From Candidatus Acidianus copahuensis (GTDB lineage: Archaea > Thermoproteota > Thermoprotei_A > Sulfolobales > Sulfolobaceae): a DNA stretch of 64,000 bases. Positions 37,472 to 46,535 of this stretch are shown here, in pieces. The stretch lies in contig NZ_JFZT01000045.1 in NCBI RefSeq assembly GCF_000632495.1, forward strand, positions 1 to 64,000. Direction: 5' to 3'. Positions within the stretch are counted from its first letter, which is position 1. Every line of letters begins with the position of its first letter. The notes beneath the pieces are model-generated. The model saw only the letters and a list, made by a program, of their open reading frames with translations. It ran no database searches and was not told the DNA's origin. The translations under genes were made by a program, and so were the position numbers.

Positions 37472-37650
37472 GAAAAAACCTTTTTTAATAGTTTTTCTAC
37501 ATATGGACAATCGAGTTGATATATTTCGTGGTTTCCATGTTTTATACATGAAGCAGCTACTGGTTTTCCTTCCAAAAAAACTATGGAAGCCTCATCGTCC
37601 TCTACTATAGAGTAGGCAACTCCCTCAAAGATTTTTCTGTATTCTGCCAT
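37468..37650 (-). CDS. Small hypothetical protein with Cys/His residues
   Basis: A 60-aa protein (IFEGVAYSIVEDDEASIVFL then AASCIKHGNHEIYQLDCPY). The Cys-Ile-Lys-His and later Cys could bind a metal, resembling short zinc fingers, but the spacing is not a known class. It is convergent with ridA. Confidence 0.5.
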   Translation of the reverse strand: MAEYRKIFEGVAYSIVEDDEASIVFLEGKPVAASCIKHGNHEIYQLDCPYVEKLLKKVFS

Positions 37651-37879
37651 TTTCGCTCACTTAATCCTTTATAATGTAATTATTCGTTTATAAGCATTTC
37701 TCCTCTCTATTATGGTCAAACTTTAAAAAGAGCGTAAATAAAGTAGTCAAAGAATTATATATTAAAAATAAATATAAAATACTTAATCTTGAACTAAAGT
37801 GAGTTATATTACTTTTTATAAAATAATAGGAGAAAAATAAAAGCAACCCATAAAAACGATAATTAAAATAAAATATTCC

Positions 37880-38158
37880 ATGAACATAGAACAGCTTACC
37901 GTGCTAACAAATCTAGCAGAAGGAGAATTGAGCGTAAATGAGCTTACCGAGTATACTGGATTAGCAAAGAGAAAACTTATTAAAATCGTCAAATATCTTG
38001 AAATGAGAGGGTATATCGAAAAGAGAGCATTTATAGGTAAAGATGTGATATTTTCGATAACTGATTTAGGTTTTAGTGAACTTTACAAACATTACATTTA
38101 TATGAGAAAATTGATCGATGACATGGAATTTACTGTATGTAGTAAATTTGATTGCTGA
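37880..38158 (+). CDS. Winged-helix transcriptional regulator
   Basis: A 92-aa protein with a MarR/ArsR-like helix-turn-helix (LSVNELTEYTGLAKRKLIKI) and a wing (RGYIEKRAFIGKDVIF). Two C-terminal cysteines (VCSKFDC) could sense redox or metals. It stands after a 229-bp AT-rich gap holding nothing else recognisable. Confidence 0.7.
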   Translation: MNIEQLTVLTNLAEGELSVNELTEYTGLAKRKLIKIVKYLEMRGYIEKRAFIGKDVIFSITDLGFSELYKHYIYMRKLIDDMEFTVCSKFDC

Positions 38159-38162
38159 AATG

Positions 38163-39026
38163 TCATATAAAAATGTTATTTCTATCAAATATTATCTTAA
38201 GCTTATTAAAAACTAATTGTGGTTCATCTGCTTTATAATAGTTAAAACCCAAAAGGCTAGACTCATCCGCTATATAGATTTTTGCTAATTTGGAGTCTAC
38301 AATGGTATAAGCATAAACGGGTTCAGATTTATCCACTAAAGAGATAAAATCTTCTAGTGAGTTTAACTTGACTATAAAACTATTCTTATTTGATTCTTCT
38401 ACATTTGGAACACCTTCATCAATAGAATATCCATTTCTTTCTATTTTCTCACTAAAACTAGCATGAATGTAAAATGACCCATCATAATCTATTAGCAGCG
38501 CCAATGGTTTGAGCTTTAGTAATTCTGTAACTTCTTTAACGAGGTTATTTGGATCCACTTTTCGCTCTAACATAAAAACCCTATCGGGTTTAGGAAAAAG
38601 AGAGAATTGAGCCTTAGTTATAGCTCCTATTTTTCCTTTAGAACCTATAACTCCCTTCCACTTTATGGCCCTATATGGTGTCATGAAAATCACCCAGTCT
38701 GTAAATTCTCTAGCGGACCCATAATGGGTAAATAGCGGTGAAAGATCATTATTGGCTAAAAGACCACCTACACTTCCATTATAAAAAGAAGGTAAAAGAA
38801 GTCCTTCTTCTGATGCCACTTTCCTAATCTCCTCTACCGATGCCCCAGCTTCTGCTATAACTTTACCCTTATCTAAAGTAAAATCTTCCATTTTTATATG
38901 GATTATCTCCTCTTCGGTTCCTTTCTTAGAATGTCTTCCATAACCTAAAATCGCTACCTTCCTTCTGCTAAGATATGCATCGCGAATTTCATTGAAAAGC
39001 TCACTTTCAGTATAAACATCGATCAT
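38163..39026 (-). CDS. FAD-binding (PCMH-type) oxidoreductase subunit, GlcE-like
   Basis: A 287-aa protein of the p-cresol-methylhydroxylase FAD-binding superfamily. The N-terminal half has EAGASVEEIRKVASEEGL and NGSVGGLLANND with GSAREFTDWV, corresponding to the FAD-binding PCMH motifs. The length is close to a GlcE-type subunit, lacking the large substrate domain. Substrate unknown. Confidence 0.75.
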   Translation of the reverse strand: MIDVYTESELFNEIRDAYLSRRKVAILGYGRHSKKGTEEEIIHIKMEDFTLDKGKVIAEAGASVEEIRKVASEEGLLLPSFYNGSVGGLLANNDLSPLFTHYGSAREFTDWVIFMTPYRAIKWKGVIGSKGKIGAITKAQFSLFPKPDRVFMLERKVDPNNLVKEVTELLKLKPLALLIDYDGSFYIHASFSEKIERNGYSIDEGVPNVEESNKNSFIVKLNSLEDFISLVDKSEPVYAYTIVDSKLAKIYIADESSLLGFNYYKADEPQLVFNKLKIIFDRNNIFI

Positions 39027-39215
39027 ATTTTTGACATTAAGAGAAAAGGCTTAAAAATAAATCGACTCAAGACATTCTGGTTGTCATTTAAAGTAGAATA
39101 ATGGAAAATAAATTGAATATAATAGATGAAGTTACTTATTGAAATTAATATAATTCTATATATAAAAATTAAAATGTAGTAGTAACGCTTTTACTCTTCT
39201 CTCATAATTAAACCT

Positions 39216-39692
39216 ATGCCAAAAGTTGGAGTAATTATGGGCAGTAAAAACGATTGGGAATATATGAAGGATGCAATAAATGTTCTGAAAGAGTTTGGTA
39301 TAGAATATGAACTAAAAGTAGTCTCAGCCCATAGAACACCAGACTTGATGGCTGAATATGCAAAAACAGCTAAATCTAAAGGAATAGACGTAATAATAGC
39401 TGGAGCGGGTGGAGCGGCCCACTTACCTGGTATGACGGCATCTATGACAACCTTACCAGTAATAGGAGTACCAATCCCTTCCAGGAATTTAAATGGATTA
39501 GATTCCCTTCTCTCTATAGTTCAGATGCCTTTTGGAATACCCGTTGCCACTGTAGCCATTGGTGGATCAAAAAACGCTGCGCTTCTAGCTATTAGAATAC
39601 TTTCCTTAAAATATAAGGATTTAGAAATAAAACTTGAAAAATATATGGAGGAGATGAAGAATGATGTTCTCTCAACAAAACTCGAAGATTAA
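39216..39692 (+). CDS. purE: N5-carboxyaminoimidazole ribonucleotide mutase
   Basis: A 158-aa class I PurE: VIMGSKNDWEYM, VVSAHRTPD, AGAGGAAHLPGM and a late PVGIPV-type segment. Interconverts N5-CAIR and CAIR in purine biosynthesis. The purK gene starts 32 nt inside its 3' end, giving the purEK operon. Confidence 0.95.
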   Translation: MPKVGVIMGSKNDWEYMKDAINVLKEFGIEYELKVVSAHRTPDLMAEYAKTAKSKGIDVIIAGAGGAAHLPGMTASMTTLPVIGVPIPSRNLNGLDSLLSIVQMPFGIPVATVAIGGSKNAALLAIRILSLKYKDLEIKLEKYMEEMKNDVLSTKLED

Positions 39693-40755
39693 AATAGGGA
39701 TACTAGGCGGTGGACAACTAGGAAGAATGATGATTATCGAAGGAAGAAATTTTCCAATATTATTTTACGTACTAGGAAATAAGGATGAACCGGCTTGCCA
39801 AGTAGCCGATTTTTGCTTTTCTGAAGAAGAGTATAAGAAAATGATAGATGAAGTTGACGTAGTCACATTTGAGTTCGAACATGTAAATGATATGGCATTA
39901 CAATATGCTGAGGATAGAGAAAAATTACTTCCCAGAATAAACTCGGTTGAACTAAAACGCGAAAGATGGAAAGAGAAAAAGTATCTTAAAGACCATGGAT
40001 TTCCAGTCCCAAGATTTGAGATTGCTGAAGGGGGAGAAGAAGCGCTCAAGATCCTTAAGGAGTCTTTCAACAACATTGGAGTGATAAAGCAATCTACTAA
40101 TGGTTATGACGGAAAAGGGCAATACTTTATTAAGGGAAATCCTCAGGACTACTCTTTCTTAAAGGAGAACAATTGCAAGTTTGTTGTTGAGGAATACGTT
40201 AACTTTGACTTTGAAACTTCTATTATTGCTGTAAGAAAACGGAGAGACTTTGTTGCTTATACGCCAACATTTAATTATAATGAGAATGGAATTCTTATCT
40301 ATAATTATGGTCCATATTATGATGATAGATTAGAGGATATAGCAAAAAAACTTACTGAGTCATTAAATTATGTAGGTACAATTGGAATAGAATTTTTTAT
40401 AAGAAATAATGAGATCTTAATTAACGAGTTTGCCCCAAGAGTGCATAATACGGGGCATTACACTCTTGATGGAACTTTTACTTCACAGTTTGAACAACAC
40501 ATAAGAGCAATAACTGATTTACCTTTAGGAGATACTAGTCTCTTAACTCCCTCTGGGATGGTAAACGTAATAGGAAAAAGTAATGTTCCTTTAGAAGCAT
40601 TACGTCTTGGAAAATTATATTGGTACGGAAAGAATGAAGTAAGAAAGAGAAGAAAAATGGGCCATATAAATGTAAGAGGTGAAGATCTAGGTGATGTTAG
40701 GGAAAAAATTGATAATCTTTTGAAACTAATTTATCCTCAAGGATTAGATCTATGA
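39661..40755 (+). CDS. purK: N5-carboxyaminoimidazole ribonucleotide synthase
   Basis: A 364-aa ATP-grasp enzyme with KIGILGGGQLGRMM at the N-terminus, KQSTNGYDGKGQYF, and the ATP-grasp metal site NEFAPRVHNTGHYT. Makes N5-CAIR from AIR, ATP and bicarbonate. The gene overlaps purE by 32 nt and is followed by a ModE-type regulator overlapping by 4 nt. Confidence 0.95.
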   Translation: MMFSQQNSKIKIGILGGGQLGRMMIIEGRNFPILFYVLGNKDEPACQVADFCFSEEEYKKMIDEVDVVTFEFEHVNDMALQYAEDREKLLPRINSVELKRERWKEKKYLKDHGFPVPRFEIAEGGEEALKILKESFNNIGVIKQSTNGYDGKGQYFIKGNPQDYSFLKENNCKFVVEEYVNFDFETSIIAVRKRRDFVAYTPTFNYNENGILIYNYGPYYDDRLEDIAKKLTESLNYVGTIGIEFFIRNNEILINEFAPRVHNTGHYTLDGTFTSQFEQHIRAITDLPLGDTSLLTPSGMVNVIGKSNVPLEALRLGKLYWYGKNEVRKRRKMGHINVRGEDLGDVREKIDNLLKLIYPQGLDL

Positions 40756-41093
40756 AATTTAATTTCAAACTTTGGATAGAGGATGATGAAGGTAAAAGCG
40801 TTATAGGAAAAGGTGGAGTAGAACTTCTAAAAGCTATATCTACAACAGGCTCGATCTCTAAAGCTGCAGAAAATCTCAACCTATCCTATAAATTTGCATG
40901 GGAGTATATAAGAAAAATTGAAAAAGAAGTTGGAGGAGTAGAAATGAAAAAGGGAGGAAAAAATGCTGGAGGAACTAATTTATCACCAAAAATCCAAGAA
41001 ATGCTTAAAATATATGACCAAGCACAAGAAGAAGTGAAAAAAATTCTTGAAAAGTATACTAAGATGATTGAGGAGTTAAATGATGTCAAATGA
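40752..41093 (+). CDS. ModE/LysR-type winged-helix DNA-binding protein
   Basis: A 113-aa protein corresponding to the N-terminal domain of ModE: LLKAISTTGSISKAAENLNL, SYKFAWEYI, and MKKGGKNAGGTNLS. It lacks a molybdate-binding TOBE domain. ATGA overlap with purK. It may control the pur operon or a separate regulon. Confidence 0.82.
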   Translation: MKFNFKLWIEDDEGKSVIGKGGVELLKAISTTGSISKAAENLNLSYKFAWEYIRKIEKEVGGVEMKKGGKNAGGTNLSPKIQEMLKIYDQAQEEVKKILEKYTKMIEELNDVK

Positions 41094-41522
41094 TATCTCG
41101 AGCAGCCCTTTTGTATTTCTATATCTCCAATCAGAAAGAACAATATTTCCTATTTCCTTAATATCACTTACATGATTCTTAGAACATGCATTAATATTCC
41201 ATTCTGGGATAATGATTATTTTTAATTCATTTACTTCAGCCGGTACAGGAAATAAATCATAGATCTCATCTCCATATTTTTTCTCCGCCTCTTTTCTGGG
41301 TAATTTCTCTATTATTATAGGAGAACCTTCTACGATTTTTTTATTCGACTCTTCTATTACTTTCTCTATATCTTCCTTTGTTGGTTTATAACTTGATTTT
41401 ACTTCTATTCTACCATGGAGCCCATTTACATAAGTTCCAGCCGTCCATTTTACTCCCAAAACCTTTCTTAATGCTCCTTTAATCACATGAAGAGCTGAAT
41501 GAGTTCTTACTTCCTCACTCAT
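41076..41522 (-). CDS. Alanyl-tRNA editing protein (AlaX type)
   Basis: About 148 aa. It has the zinc-ligand motif HSALH and, near the end, CSKNH, the second half of the AlaX editing site, with GLHGRIEV between. Removes Ser or Gly from mischarged tRNA-Ala. ATG at 41522 overlaps the tpiA stop (ATGAGTGA), so translation is coupled; upstream in-frame starts at 41528 and 41531 exist. Confidence 0.88.
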   Translation of the reverse strand: MSEEVRTHSALHVIKGALRKVLGVKWTAGTYVNGLHGRIEVKSSYKPTKEDIEKVIEESNKKIVEGSPIIIEKLPRKEAEKKYGDEIYDLFPVPAEVNELKIIIIPEWNINACSKNHVSDIKEIGNIVLSDWRYRNTKGLLEISFDII

Positions 41523-42204
41523 TCTCATCACAGGCCTTCAATGAGTTGATCACAAGTTCCTCTACAATCTTCTCAGGATCTCTGGCTTTCATGACAGCGC
41601 TGGCCAAACCTATTCCATCAGCACCTAGCTCAATTGCCCTATAAGCGTCTTCACCTGTAGTTATACCAGCTCCTGCTACCAGATAAACATCTTTTACCTT
41701 TGATATTTCATTTACTGCTCTAGTTATTACCTCAGGTTTAGCCTTAGAAACTGAAATTCCAGAACCAATAAGCTCTGGTGGCTCAATTAATACCGCTGTA
41801 GGTTTTAAAAGAGACATTGGAACGACTAAATCATATCTATCAACACAAACTACAGACTCCAACCCAAGACCTCTAAGTCTTTTTAAGGCATCATCTATCT
41901 CATCAAGTCTAATTCTCTTTTCGCTGTGATTAAGCAAACTCCCTTTAGCTCCTACGTCTTTTATCATTTCAGGCATTATAGACCCTGTATAAGCTCCCAA
42001 TGGAACCCCATCTACATGTTCGGCGAAAACAGGTATTTCCAATTCAGAGGAAAGTTGATATATCATAGTTGCTGGAACAGAAACGATAATTTCAGTACTG
42101 TATTGTTTGGAAACGTTTTGAATTTTTTTAGCAATTTCTATTCCTTTTTTCCCAAACGAGGTATCGTAGGCCTTAAAGTTTATTATTATTATTGGTTTTT
42201 TCAT
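41515..42204 (-). CDS. tpiA: Triosephosphate isomerase
   Basis: A 229-aa archaeal-type TIM-barrel enzyme, shorter than bacterial enzymes. Motifs: IIINFKAYD (substrate Lys), NHSEKR (catalytic His), EPPELIGSG (catalytic Glu) and GAGITTGEDA. Interconverts dihydroxyacetone phosphate and glyceraldehyde 3-phosphate. Co-transcribed with the AlaX gene. Confidence 0.95.
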   Translation of the reverse strand: MKKPIIIINFKAYDTSFGKKGIEIAKKIQNVSKQYSTEIIVSVPATMIYQLSSELEIPVFAEHVDGVPLGAYTGSIMPEMIKDVGAKGSLLNHSEKRIRLDEIDDALKRLRGLGLESVVCVDRYDLVVPMSLLKPTAVLIEPPELIGSGISVSKAKPEVITRAVNEISKVKDVYLVAGAGITTGEDAYRAIELGADGIGLASAVMKARDPEKIVEELVINSLKACDENE

Positions 42205-42590
42205 ATTTTAAGGGGGGTTAGATAATTTTTATCTTTGTCTATAAAGTTTTGTCTTGAATAATCAGGAGTTTTCAAATAATTCAACTTCTCTAATATAAAT
42301 TACCTTACAACTATTTTCATTAAACTTTAATCCTAAAGTTTCAACGTCAATCAAAAGATTTTAGGTTGATTATTGGTTCACAAACCCAAAAGGGCAAAGG
42401 TTCTTATTTTTAAAATAAAGAGAATCATTTTATCATTTATAACAAGGCTTATTTTTAATATATAATAAAATAACTAATTCCTGTATTGCTGTAGTGATTC
42501 CATTTACCTTATCTGGCTATATTAAGAAGAAACTATAGTTATAGTAAACTAATGGAAGATTTTTTATTATTCTATTAATGTGTGTTTTTA
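42205..42590. other. AT-rich intergenic gap
   Basis: About 390 bp, extremely AT-rich, with no frame, tRNA or repeat that I recognise. Its right end holds a TTTTTTATTA box centred near 27 nt before the ATG at 42591, probably the esterase promoter. The left end would hold the divergent tpiA promoter. Confidence 0.5.
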
Positions 42591-43550
42591 ATGCAAGTTA
42601 AATCTATGGAATTTGAAAGCAATATTTTAAGAGATAATCCGTTAAATGATCCATATATAAGAAAAGTCTCGGTAATAGAACAGGAAAACCCAGAAGGTAA
42701 GCCAATTATAGTTTTCTTAAGTGGATATTTTGGTTCATCCATATCACAACTTAACTATGATCCAATTATTGAAAATTTACCAACTAAATTAGCTAGATTG
42801 AAGAAAGAAGGGAAAATCACGGGTTGCAATATCATTCTCCCAGATATGTTCACGAAGTTAGGTGGAAATCAATACATAAATTCAAATGCTGTAGGATTAT
42901 ACGAGGATTTCCTCTTTAAGGAGTTGCTTCCCTATTTTCTTGACTTATATCAAACAAATAAAGTAGGTCTTATGGGGAAATCCTCTGGGGGTTATGGCTC
43001 ACTAGTTTTAGGAATGAAATACGATATAGTGTCTGCTATTGCATCTCATTCCGGTGATGCGTATTTTGAATATACCTATCTACCATTTTTCCCAAAGGTA
43101 ATACCATATCTCAGAAAATTTAAAGATCCCTTGGATTTAATTAATACATACTGGAATAAATCAAATAAGAAGAGAAGGGAAGATCTAAACGCATTAATTC
43201 TCATAGGCATGTCAGCATTTTATTCACCTGGAGAAAATGGGGAAATCCTTTTGCCTTTTGATTTAGAGACTGGGGAAATCCTTGAAGATATATGGAAAAA
43301 ATGGCTAGAAAAAGATCCTGTAAGAATGATAGATAAATATTATGAAAAACTTAGAGGAAAAGGTATTTATTTAGATGTAGGAAACAAGGATGAGTTTAAT
43401 ATTCAATATGGAACTAGAATTTTACATAAAAAAATGAGGAAATTAGGATTAACACATTATTTCGAAGAGTTTGATGGAGGTCATATGAACACATCATTCA
43501 GATATGATTTATCATTAGCCTACTTAGAGAGACAACTTGTAAGAAAATAG
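42591..43550 (+). CDS. Esterase (EstA/EsterD-like alpha/beta hydrolase)
   Basis: About 319 aa. Ser nucleophile elbow GKSSGGYGS, an Asp in LDVGNKDEF and a terminal His in FDGGHMNTSF form the likely triad. Family resembles putative esterase PF00756 (S-formylglutathione hydrolase-like). The ATG at 42591 is preferred for its upstream TATA-like box. Substrate unknown. Confidence 0.82.
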   Translation: MQVKSMEFESNILRDNPLNDPYIRKVSVIEQENPEGKPIIVFLSGYFGSSISQLNYDPIIENLPTKLARLKKEGKITGCNIILPDMFTKLGGNQYINSNAVGLYEDFLFKELLPYFLDLYQTNKVGLMGKSSGGYGSLVLGMKYDIVSAIASHSGDAYFEYTYLPFFPKVIPYLRKFKDPLDLINTYWNKSNKKRREDLNALILIGMSAFYSPGENGEILLPFDLETGEILEDIWKKWLEKDPVRMIDKYYEKLRGKGIYLDVGNKDEFNIQYGTRILHKKMRKLGLTHYFEEFDGGHMNTSFRYDLSLAYLERQLVRK

Positions 43551-44304
43551 TAGTTTTTAGGATTTATATATGCTAATAAGACAACAGCTTCACTATTCGA
43601 TACACGTTTCTGTTTCACAGTCAGTCCTTCCCCAAAAAGGGAATGGGTCAACTCTACAGGATTTGAGGCGAGTTACAAATCGCTATGAAGTGAGATGTTA
43701 AGTAAAAGCAGAAATCTAGAGCAGTATTGTAACCACAATTATTAAAAAATCCCCCGCTGAAAATGATTTCTTTTTCACATAACTATAACGCAGATAGAAC
43801 CTTGATGTATACATGCTGGATTAACTTCTGATCTACTCCCCCGCTTTCTCCTTTGACATCTTAACATCTTCCTCATCCAGTAGAAATAACTACTATAAGC
43901 AAAGACTTAAGATCTAGGTTATACCCTTTAAACTCTTCACCTTTGTACCATGAATAAAACGTGAAATTTTAAGCTAAGTATTGAAAAAATTAACGCTTTG
44001 AACAAATTTAATAAGAGTTGATTGCTCGTCTGTTTCCTAAGTTAGACTTAGCTGTGTTAACCCTTTTGTTTGTCCTTTTTCATATCTCTTCATAGAATTA
44101 AGTAGATTTTCCTGTGACATATTATATATTCCAGGCGTTAATTCCAACTATGCTTTTAACCTTATGTTTTGGTCATCAGCATGAGATCGAGTAACGAACT
44201 CTAGAACAAGATCTGATTATCGTTTATAGTGAATTCAATATATTTTCAGAAGGAACAAAACATTTCCACCCTTAGAGATAAAAATCTTCTGCCCATTAAT
44301 CCCA
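43551..44304. other. Gene-free 754-bp gap
   Basis: No intact gene. The minus strand contains a decayed transposase-like reading at about 43780-44120 (listed separately). The left part (43600-43740) has a short plus-strand reading with several stops and is also likely debris. The nucleotide composition is less AT-rich than neighbouring gaps. Confidence 0.5.
43780..44120 (-). mobile_element. Decayed DDE-transposase-like fragment
   Basis: From an ATG at 44120 the frame reads MSQENLLNSMKRYEKGQTKG and then breaks into stops. After a frame change it reads WYKGEEFKGYNLDLKSLLIV, then VISTG, and then, through two further stops, GGVDQKLIQHVYIKVLSAL. This resembles an IS4/ISH3-like transposase core that has lost its frame, but the family is not certain. 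It is too decayed to be active. Confidence 0.4.
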
Positions 44305-44772
44305 TTAAGATAAACCTTGCATAATTTCATAACAATTTCCCTCTAATAGATTTTCCCAATTGTCTGAAAACATAAAGATACAATCAACATATTTCCCACC
44401 AAGAACTTTAGGTAACCAAAATCTATCATCTATCCACATCTTTTCAAAGGGTAGTTTATTTTTATCAATCCAAAAAGGTTTAGCTTCTTCAGTCTCTACC
44501 ATATGTCCAGAAAAGTTAGTTATTTGATAAACATACATTACATTTATCTTGCCTGATTTTTGAACAAAGATTATACGTGCCACATTCCTTGGACTATATC
44601 CAGTTATTCCGACTTCTTCCTTTAGCTCTCTAACAGCGCATACATCCGGAGTTTCAACTTCTACTTTACCACCAGGAAAAGTAATATATCCTTTACCTAA
44701 ACCTCTTTTCTTCTCTATCATCAGAAGATGATTAGAGTTCTTTACTATCGTTAGGCAAGTAGTTAATTCCAA
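44305..44772 (-). CDS. Nudix hydrolase
   Basis: A 155-aa protein with a Nudix box starting GGKVEVETPDVCAVRELKEE and ending VGI (G-x5-E-x7-R-E-x-x-E-E-x-G). Family members remove oxidised or noncanonical nucleoside diphosphates. Start is TTG at 44772 with AATTATATAG about 24 nt upstream. Divergent from the CBS gene across 31 bp. Confidence 0.9.
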   Translation of the reverse strand: MELTTCLTIVKNSNHLLMIEKKRGLGKGYITFPGGKVEVETPDVCAVRELKEEVGITGYSPRNVARIIFVQKSGKINVMYVYQITNFSGHMVETEEAKPFWIDKNKLPFEKMWIDDRFWLPKVLGGKYVDCIFMFSDNWENLLEGNCYEIMQGLS

Positions 44773-44803
44773 CCTTATTTACCCCAGTGACTATATAATT
44801 CTT
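44773..44803. promoter_or_regulatory. 31-bp shared divergent promoter
   Basis: Only 31 bp separate the Nudix and CBS starts. The minus strand shows AATTATATAG at about -24 from the Nudix TTG, and the plus strand TTATTTACC at about -28 from the CBS GTG. The two core promoters therefore overlap. Confidence 0.45.
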
Positions 44804-45640
44804 GTGTTAGTAAAAACTCTTGAGATTTTAAATCCACCAGTTATTTCCGATAAGGATAATCTTACAATAGCCTTTAAGAAAATTAATGAAAGAGGAATTG
44901 GAAGAATAATTATTGCAAATCCCAAAGTAGAGGGTATTTTATCTACAAGAGATTTACTTTCAATATTTCTCAGTTTCTGTACAAATGGATGTACTCAGGG
45001 AGATCTATACAAGCTAAGTACAGTTGAAGCTTCACAATATATGACGTCTCCAGTAACGGTAATTACAGAAAACGCAGATACGTTAGAGGCTATTACTCTC
45101 ATGGTAACAAGGAACTTTGGTTCCTTAGTAGTAATAAATGAACAAGGTATTCCGTCAGGGATTATAACTGAAAGAGAGCTATTGTTAGAGTTTCAGGATT
45201 TAGATCCTCTATTCCCAGTCTATCATTTTATGACTAAAAAAGTTTCTACAATAGATCAGCATACAGACTTGACCACTGCAACTAAGCAAATGCTCAGAAG
45301 AGGATTTAGAAGATTACCAGTAGTGGACGAGGATAAAAACGTTCTAGGAATAATAACCGCTGCTGATAGTATTAAGTCTGCAGCAAAGTCTGTCACGAAA
45401 CTAGATCCTGATATCTTTTTTGCTAAAACAGTTAAGGATATAATGAGAACGCCTCTAGTGGTCATAGAAGAGGATAGATCTATAAACGAGGCAGCATCGA
45501 TGATGATAGAAAAAAGTATCGGTTCGCTTGTAATTTTAGATGATGCCGGAAAGATAAAGGGAATTATAACTGAAAGAGACCTCCTAATAGCTTTACACTA
45601 TCAAATTCATCTATCATATGTAGGAAAGCTAAAGACTTAA
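44804..45640 (+). CDS. Four-CBS-domain protein
   Basis: A 278-aa protein with two Bateman modules (FGSLVVINEQGIPSGIITERE and FRRLPVVDEDKNVLGIITAAD, then GSLVILDDAGKIKGIITERD). No other domain. Starts GTG at 44804. Adenine-nucleotide binding is a family-level inference. It overlaps the DUF3834 gene by 12 nt at the 3' end. Confidence 0.86.
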   Translation: MLVKTLEILNPPVISDKDNLTIAFKKINERGIGRIIIANPKVEGILSTRDLLSIFLSFCTNGCTQGDLYKLSTVEASQYMTSPVTVITENADTLEAITLMVTRNFGSLVVINEQGIPSGIITERELLLEFQDLDPLFPVYHFMTKKVSTIDQHTDLTTATKQMLRRGFRRLPVVDEDKNVLGIITAADSIKSAAKSVTKLDPDIFFAKTVKDIMRTPLVVIEEDRSINEAASMMIEKSIGSLVILDDAGKIKGIITERDLLIALHYQIHLSYVGKLKT

Positions 45641-46315
45641 AGTAGCTACGGGAGGAAAGACCTTAGAGTAAAGTTCTAATGATTTCTTAATCTCATTTTT
45701 ATTCTCCGTTAACCTATGATTATACCTTGATACAATTTCTTTCATTATATCAAACTGATAATATTCACTATAAGAAGAAATAACGTATGCTGATTCTTTT
45801 GGCATACTAGAAATAAGGGAAATACCTTTGTTATAGTAGTCTAAAATATTCTTATTATTGTCTAAGTGACTGTATATTATGCATGATGGTGACAGTATTC
45901 CTAAAGCCTTAAATTCATCTTCAAGACTTTCACCGAGTTTTATCTCGTTTCCAACTATAGCCATATATCCTTTTTGAGCCATTTCTATTGCCGTTCTACT
46001 ATCAGTATTGATAACTTCTTTCCCAGTATACAAGGCGTAAAGCCTTGCATTCATATCAGCTAATGTTCCTGCCCTTAAGGTAAACAGCTTTTTAGAATTT
46101 TTATCCCCCAAAATCGAATACATATCGATATAAACAGCCGCAACTATTTTGTAATCGAGTCCTAAAGATGCAATGTTAGTTATTGAATCTAATATTACAT
46201 CGCCTATGATTGAGGTCTTACAAGAATTTCTCAAATCTATATCTATTTTACCTAATTCCTTCCCTACCAAAAGTGGAAACGAAACTGGACCCGCATATGG
46301 TGCAGTTATGATCAT
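45629..46315 (-). CDS. DUF3834-like substrate-binding-fold protein (second copy)
   Basis: A 228-aa cytosolic protein, paralogue of the one at 2354-2995: the N-terminus reads ITAPYAGPVSFPLLVGKELG, then GDVILDSITNI and LRAGTLADMN; the late segment DYYNKGISLI matches LYNEGIELI of the paralogue. No signal peptide. Function is unknown. Two copies in one 64-kb window suggest a lineage-specific expansion. Confidence 0.6.
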   Translation of the reverse strand: MIITAPYAGPVSFPLLVGKELGKIDIDLRNSCKTSIIGDVILDSITNIASLGLDYKIVAAVYIDMYSILGDKNSKKLFTLRAGTLADMNARLYALYTGKEVINTDSRTAIEMAQKGYMAIVGNEIKLGESLEDEFKALGILSPSCIIYSHLDNNKNILDYYNKGISLISSMPKESAYVISSYSEYYQFDIMKEIVSRYNHRLTENKNEIKKSLELYSKVFPPVATLSL

Positions 46316-46535
46316 GAGAAAAAATATATATTTAGCAAATTAAAACTTTAATAATTATCGATAATAAGGGTAACATAATCACTTCAGTCTGAACTCGGAG
46401 GATAATGAAAACAGTGACAAAAAGGTTTTATATGGTTTAAGAGATCTTTCCATGCTCATACTAATAGGAGATCTTCGAATCACTTAATCCACCCTAAGAT
46501 AAGTCTTTATACAATATATTTCCAAAAATGATATC

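Noticed and set aside
41926..42225. 99-codon plus-strand frame opposite tpiA
   Set aside because: Antisense shadow of triosephosphate isomerase; no motif.
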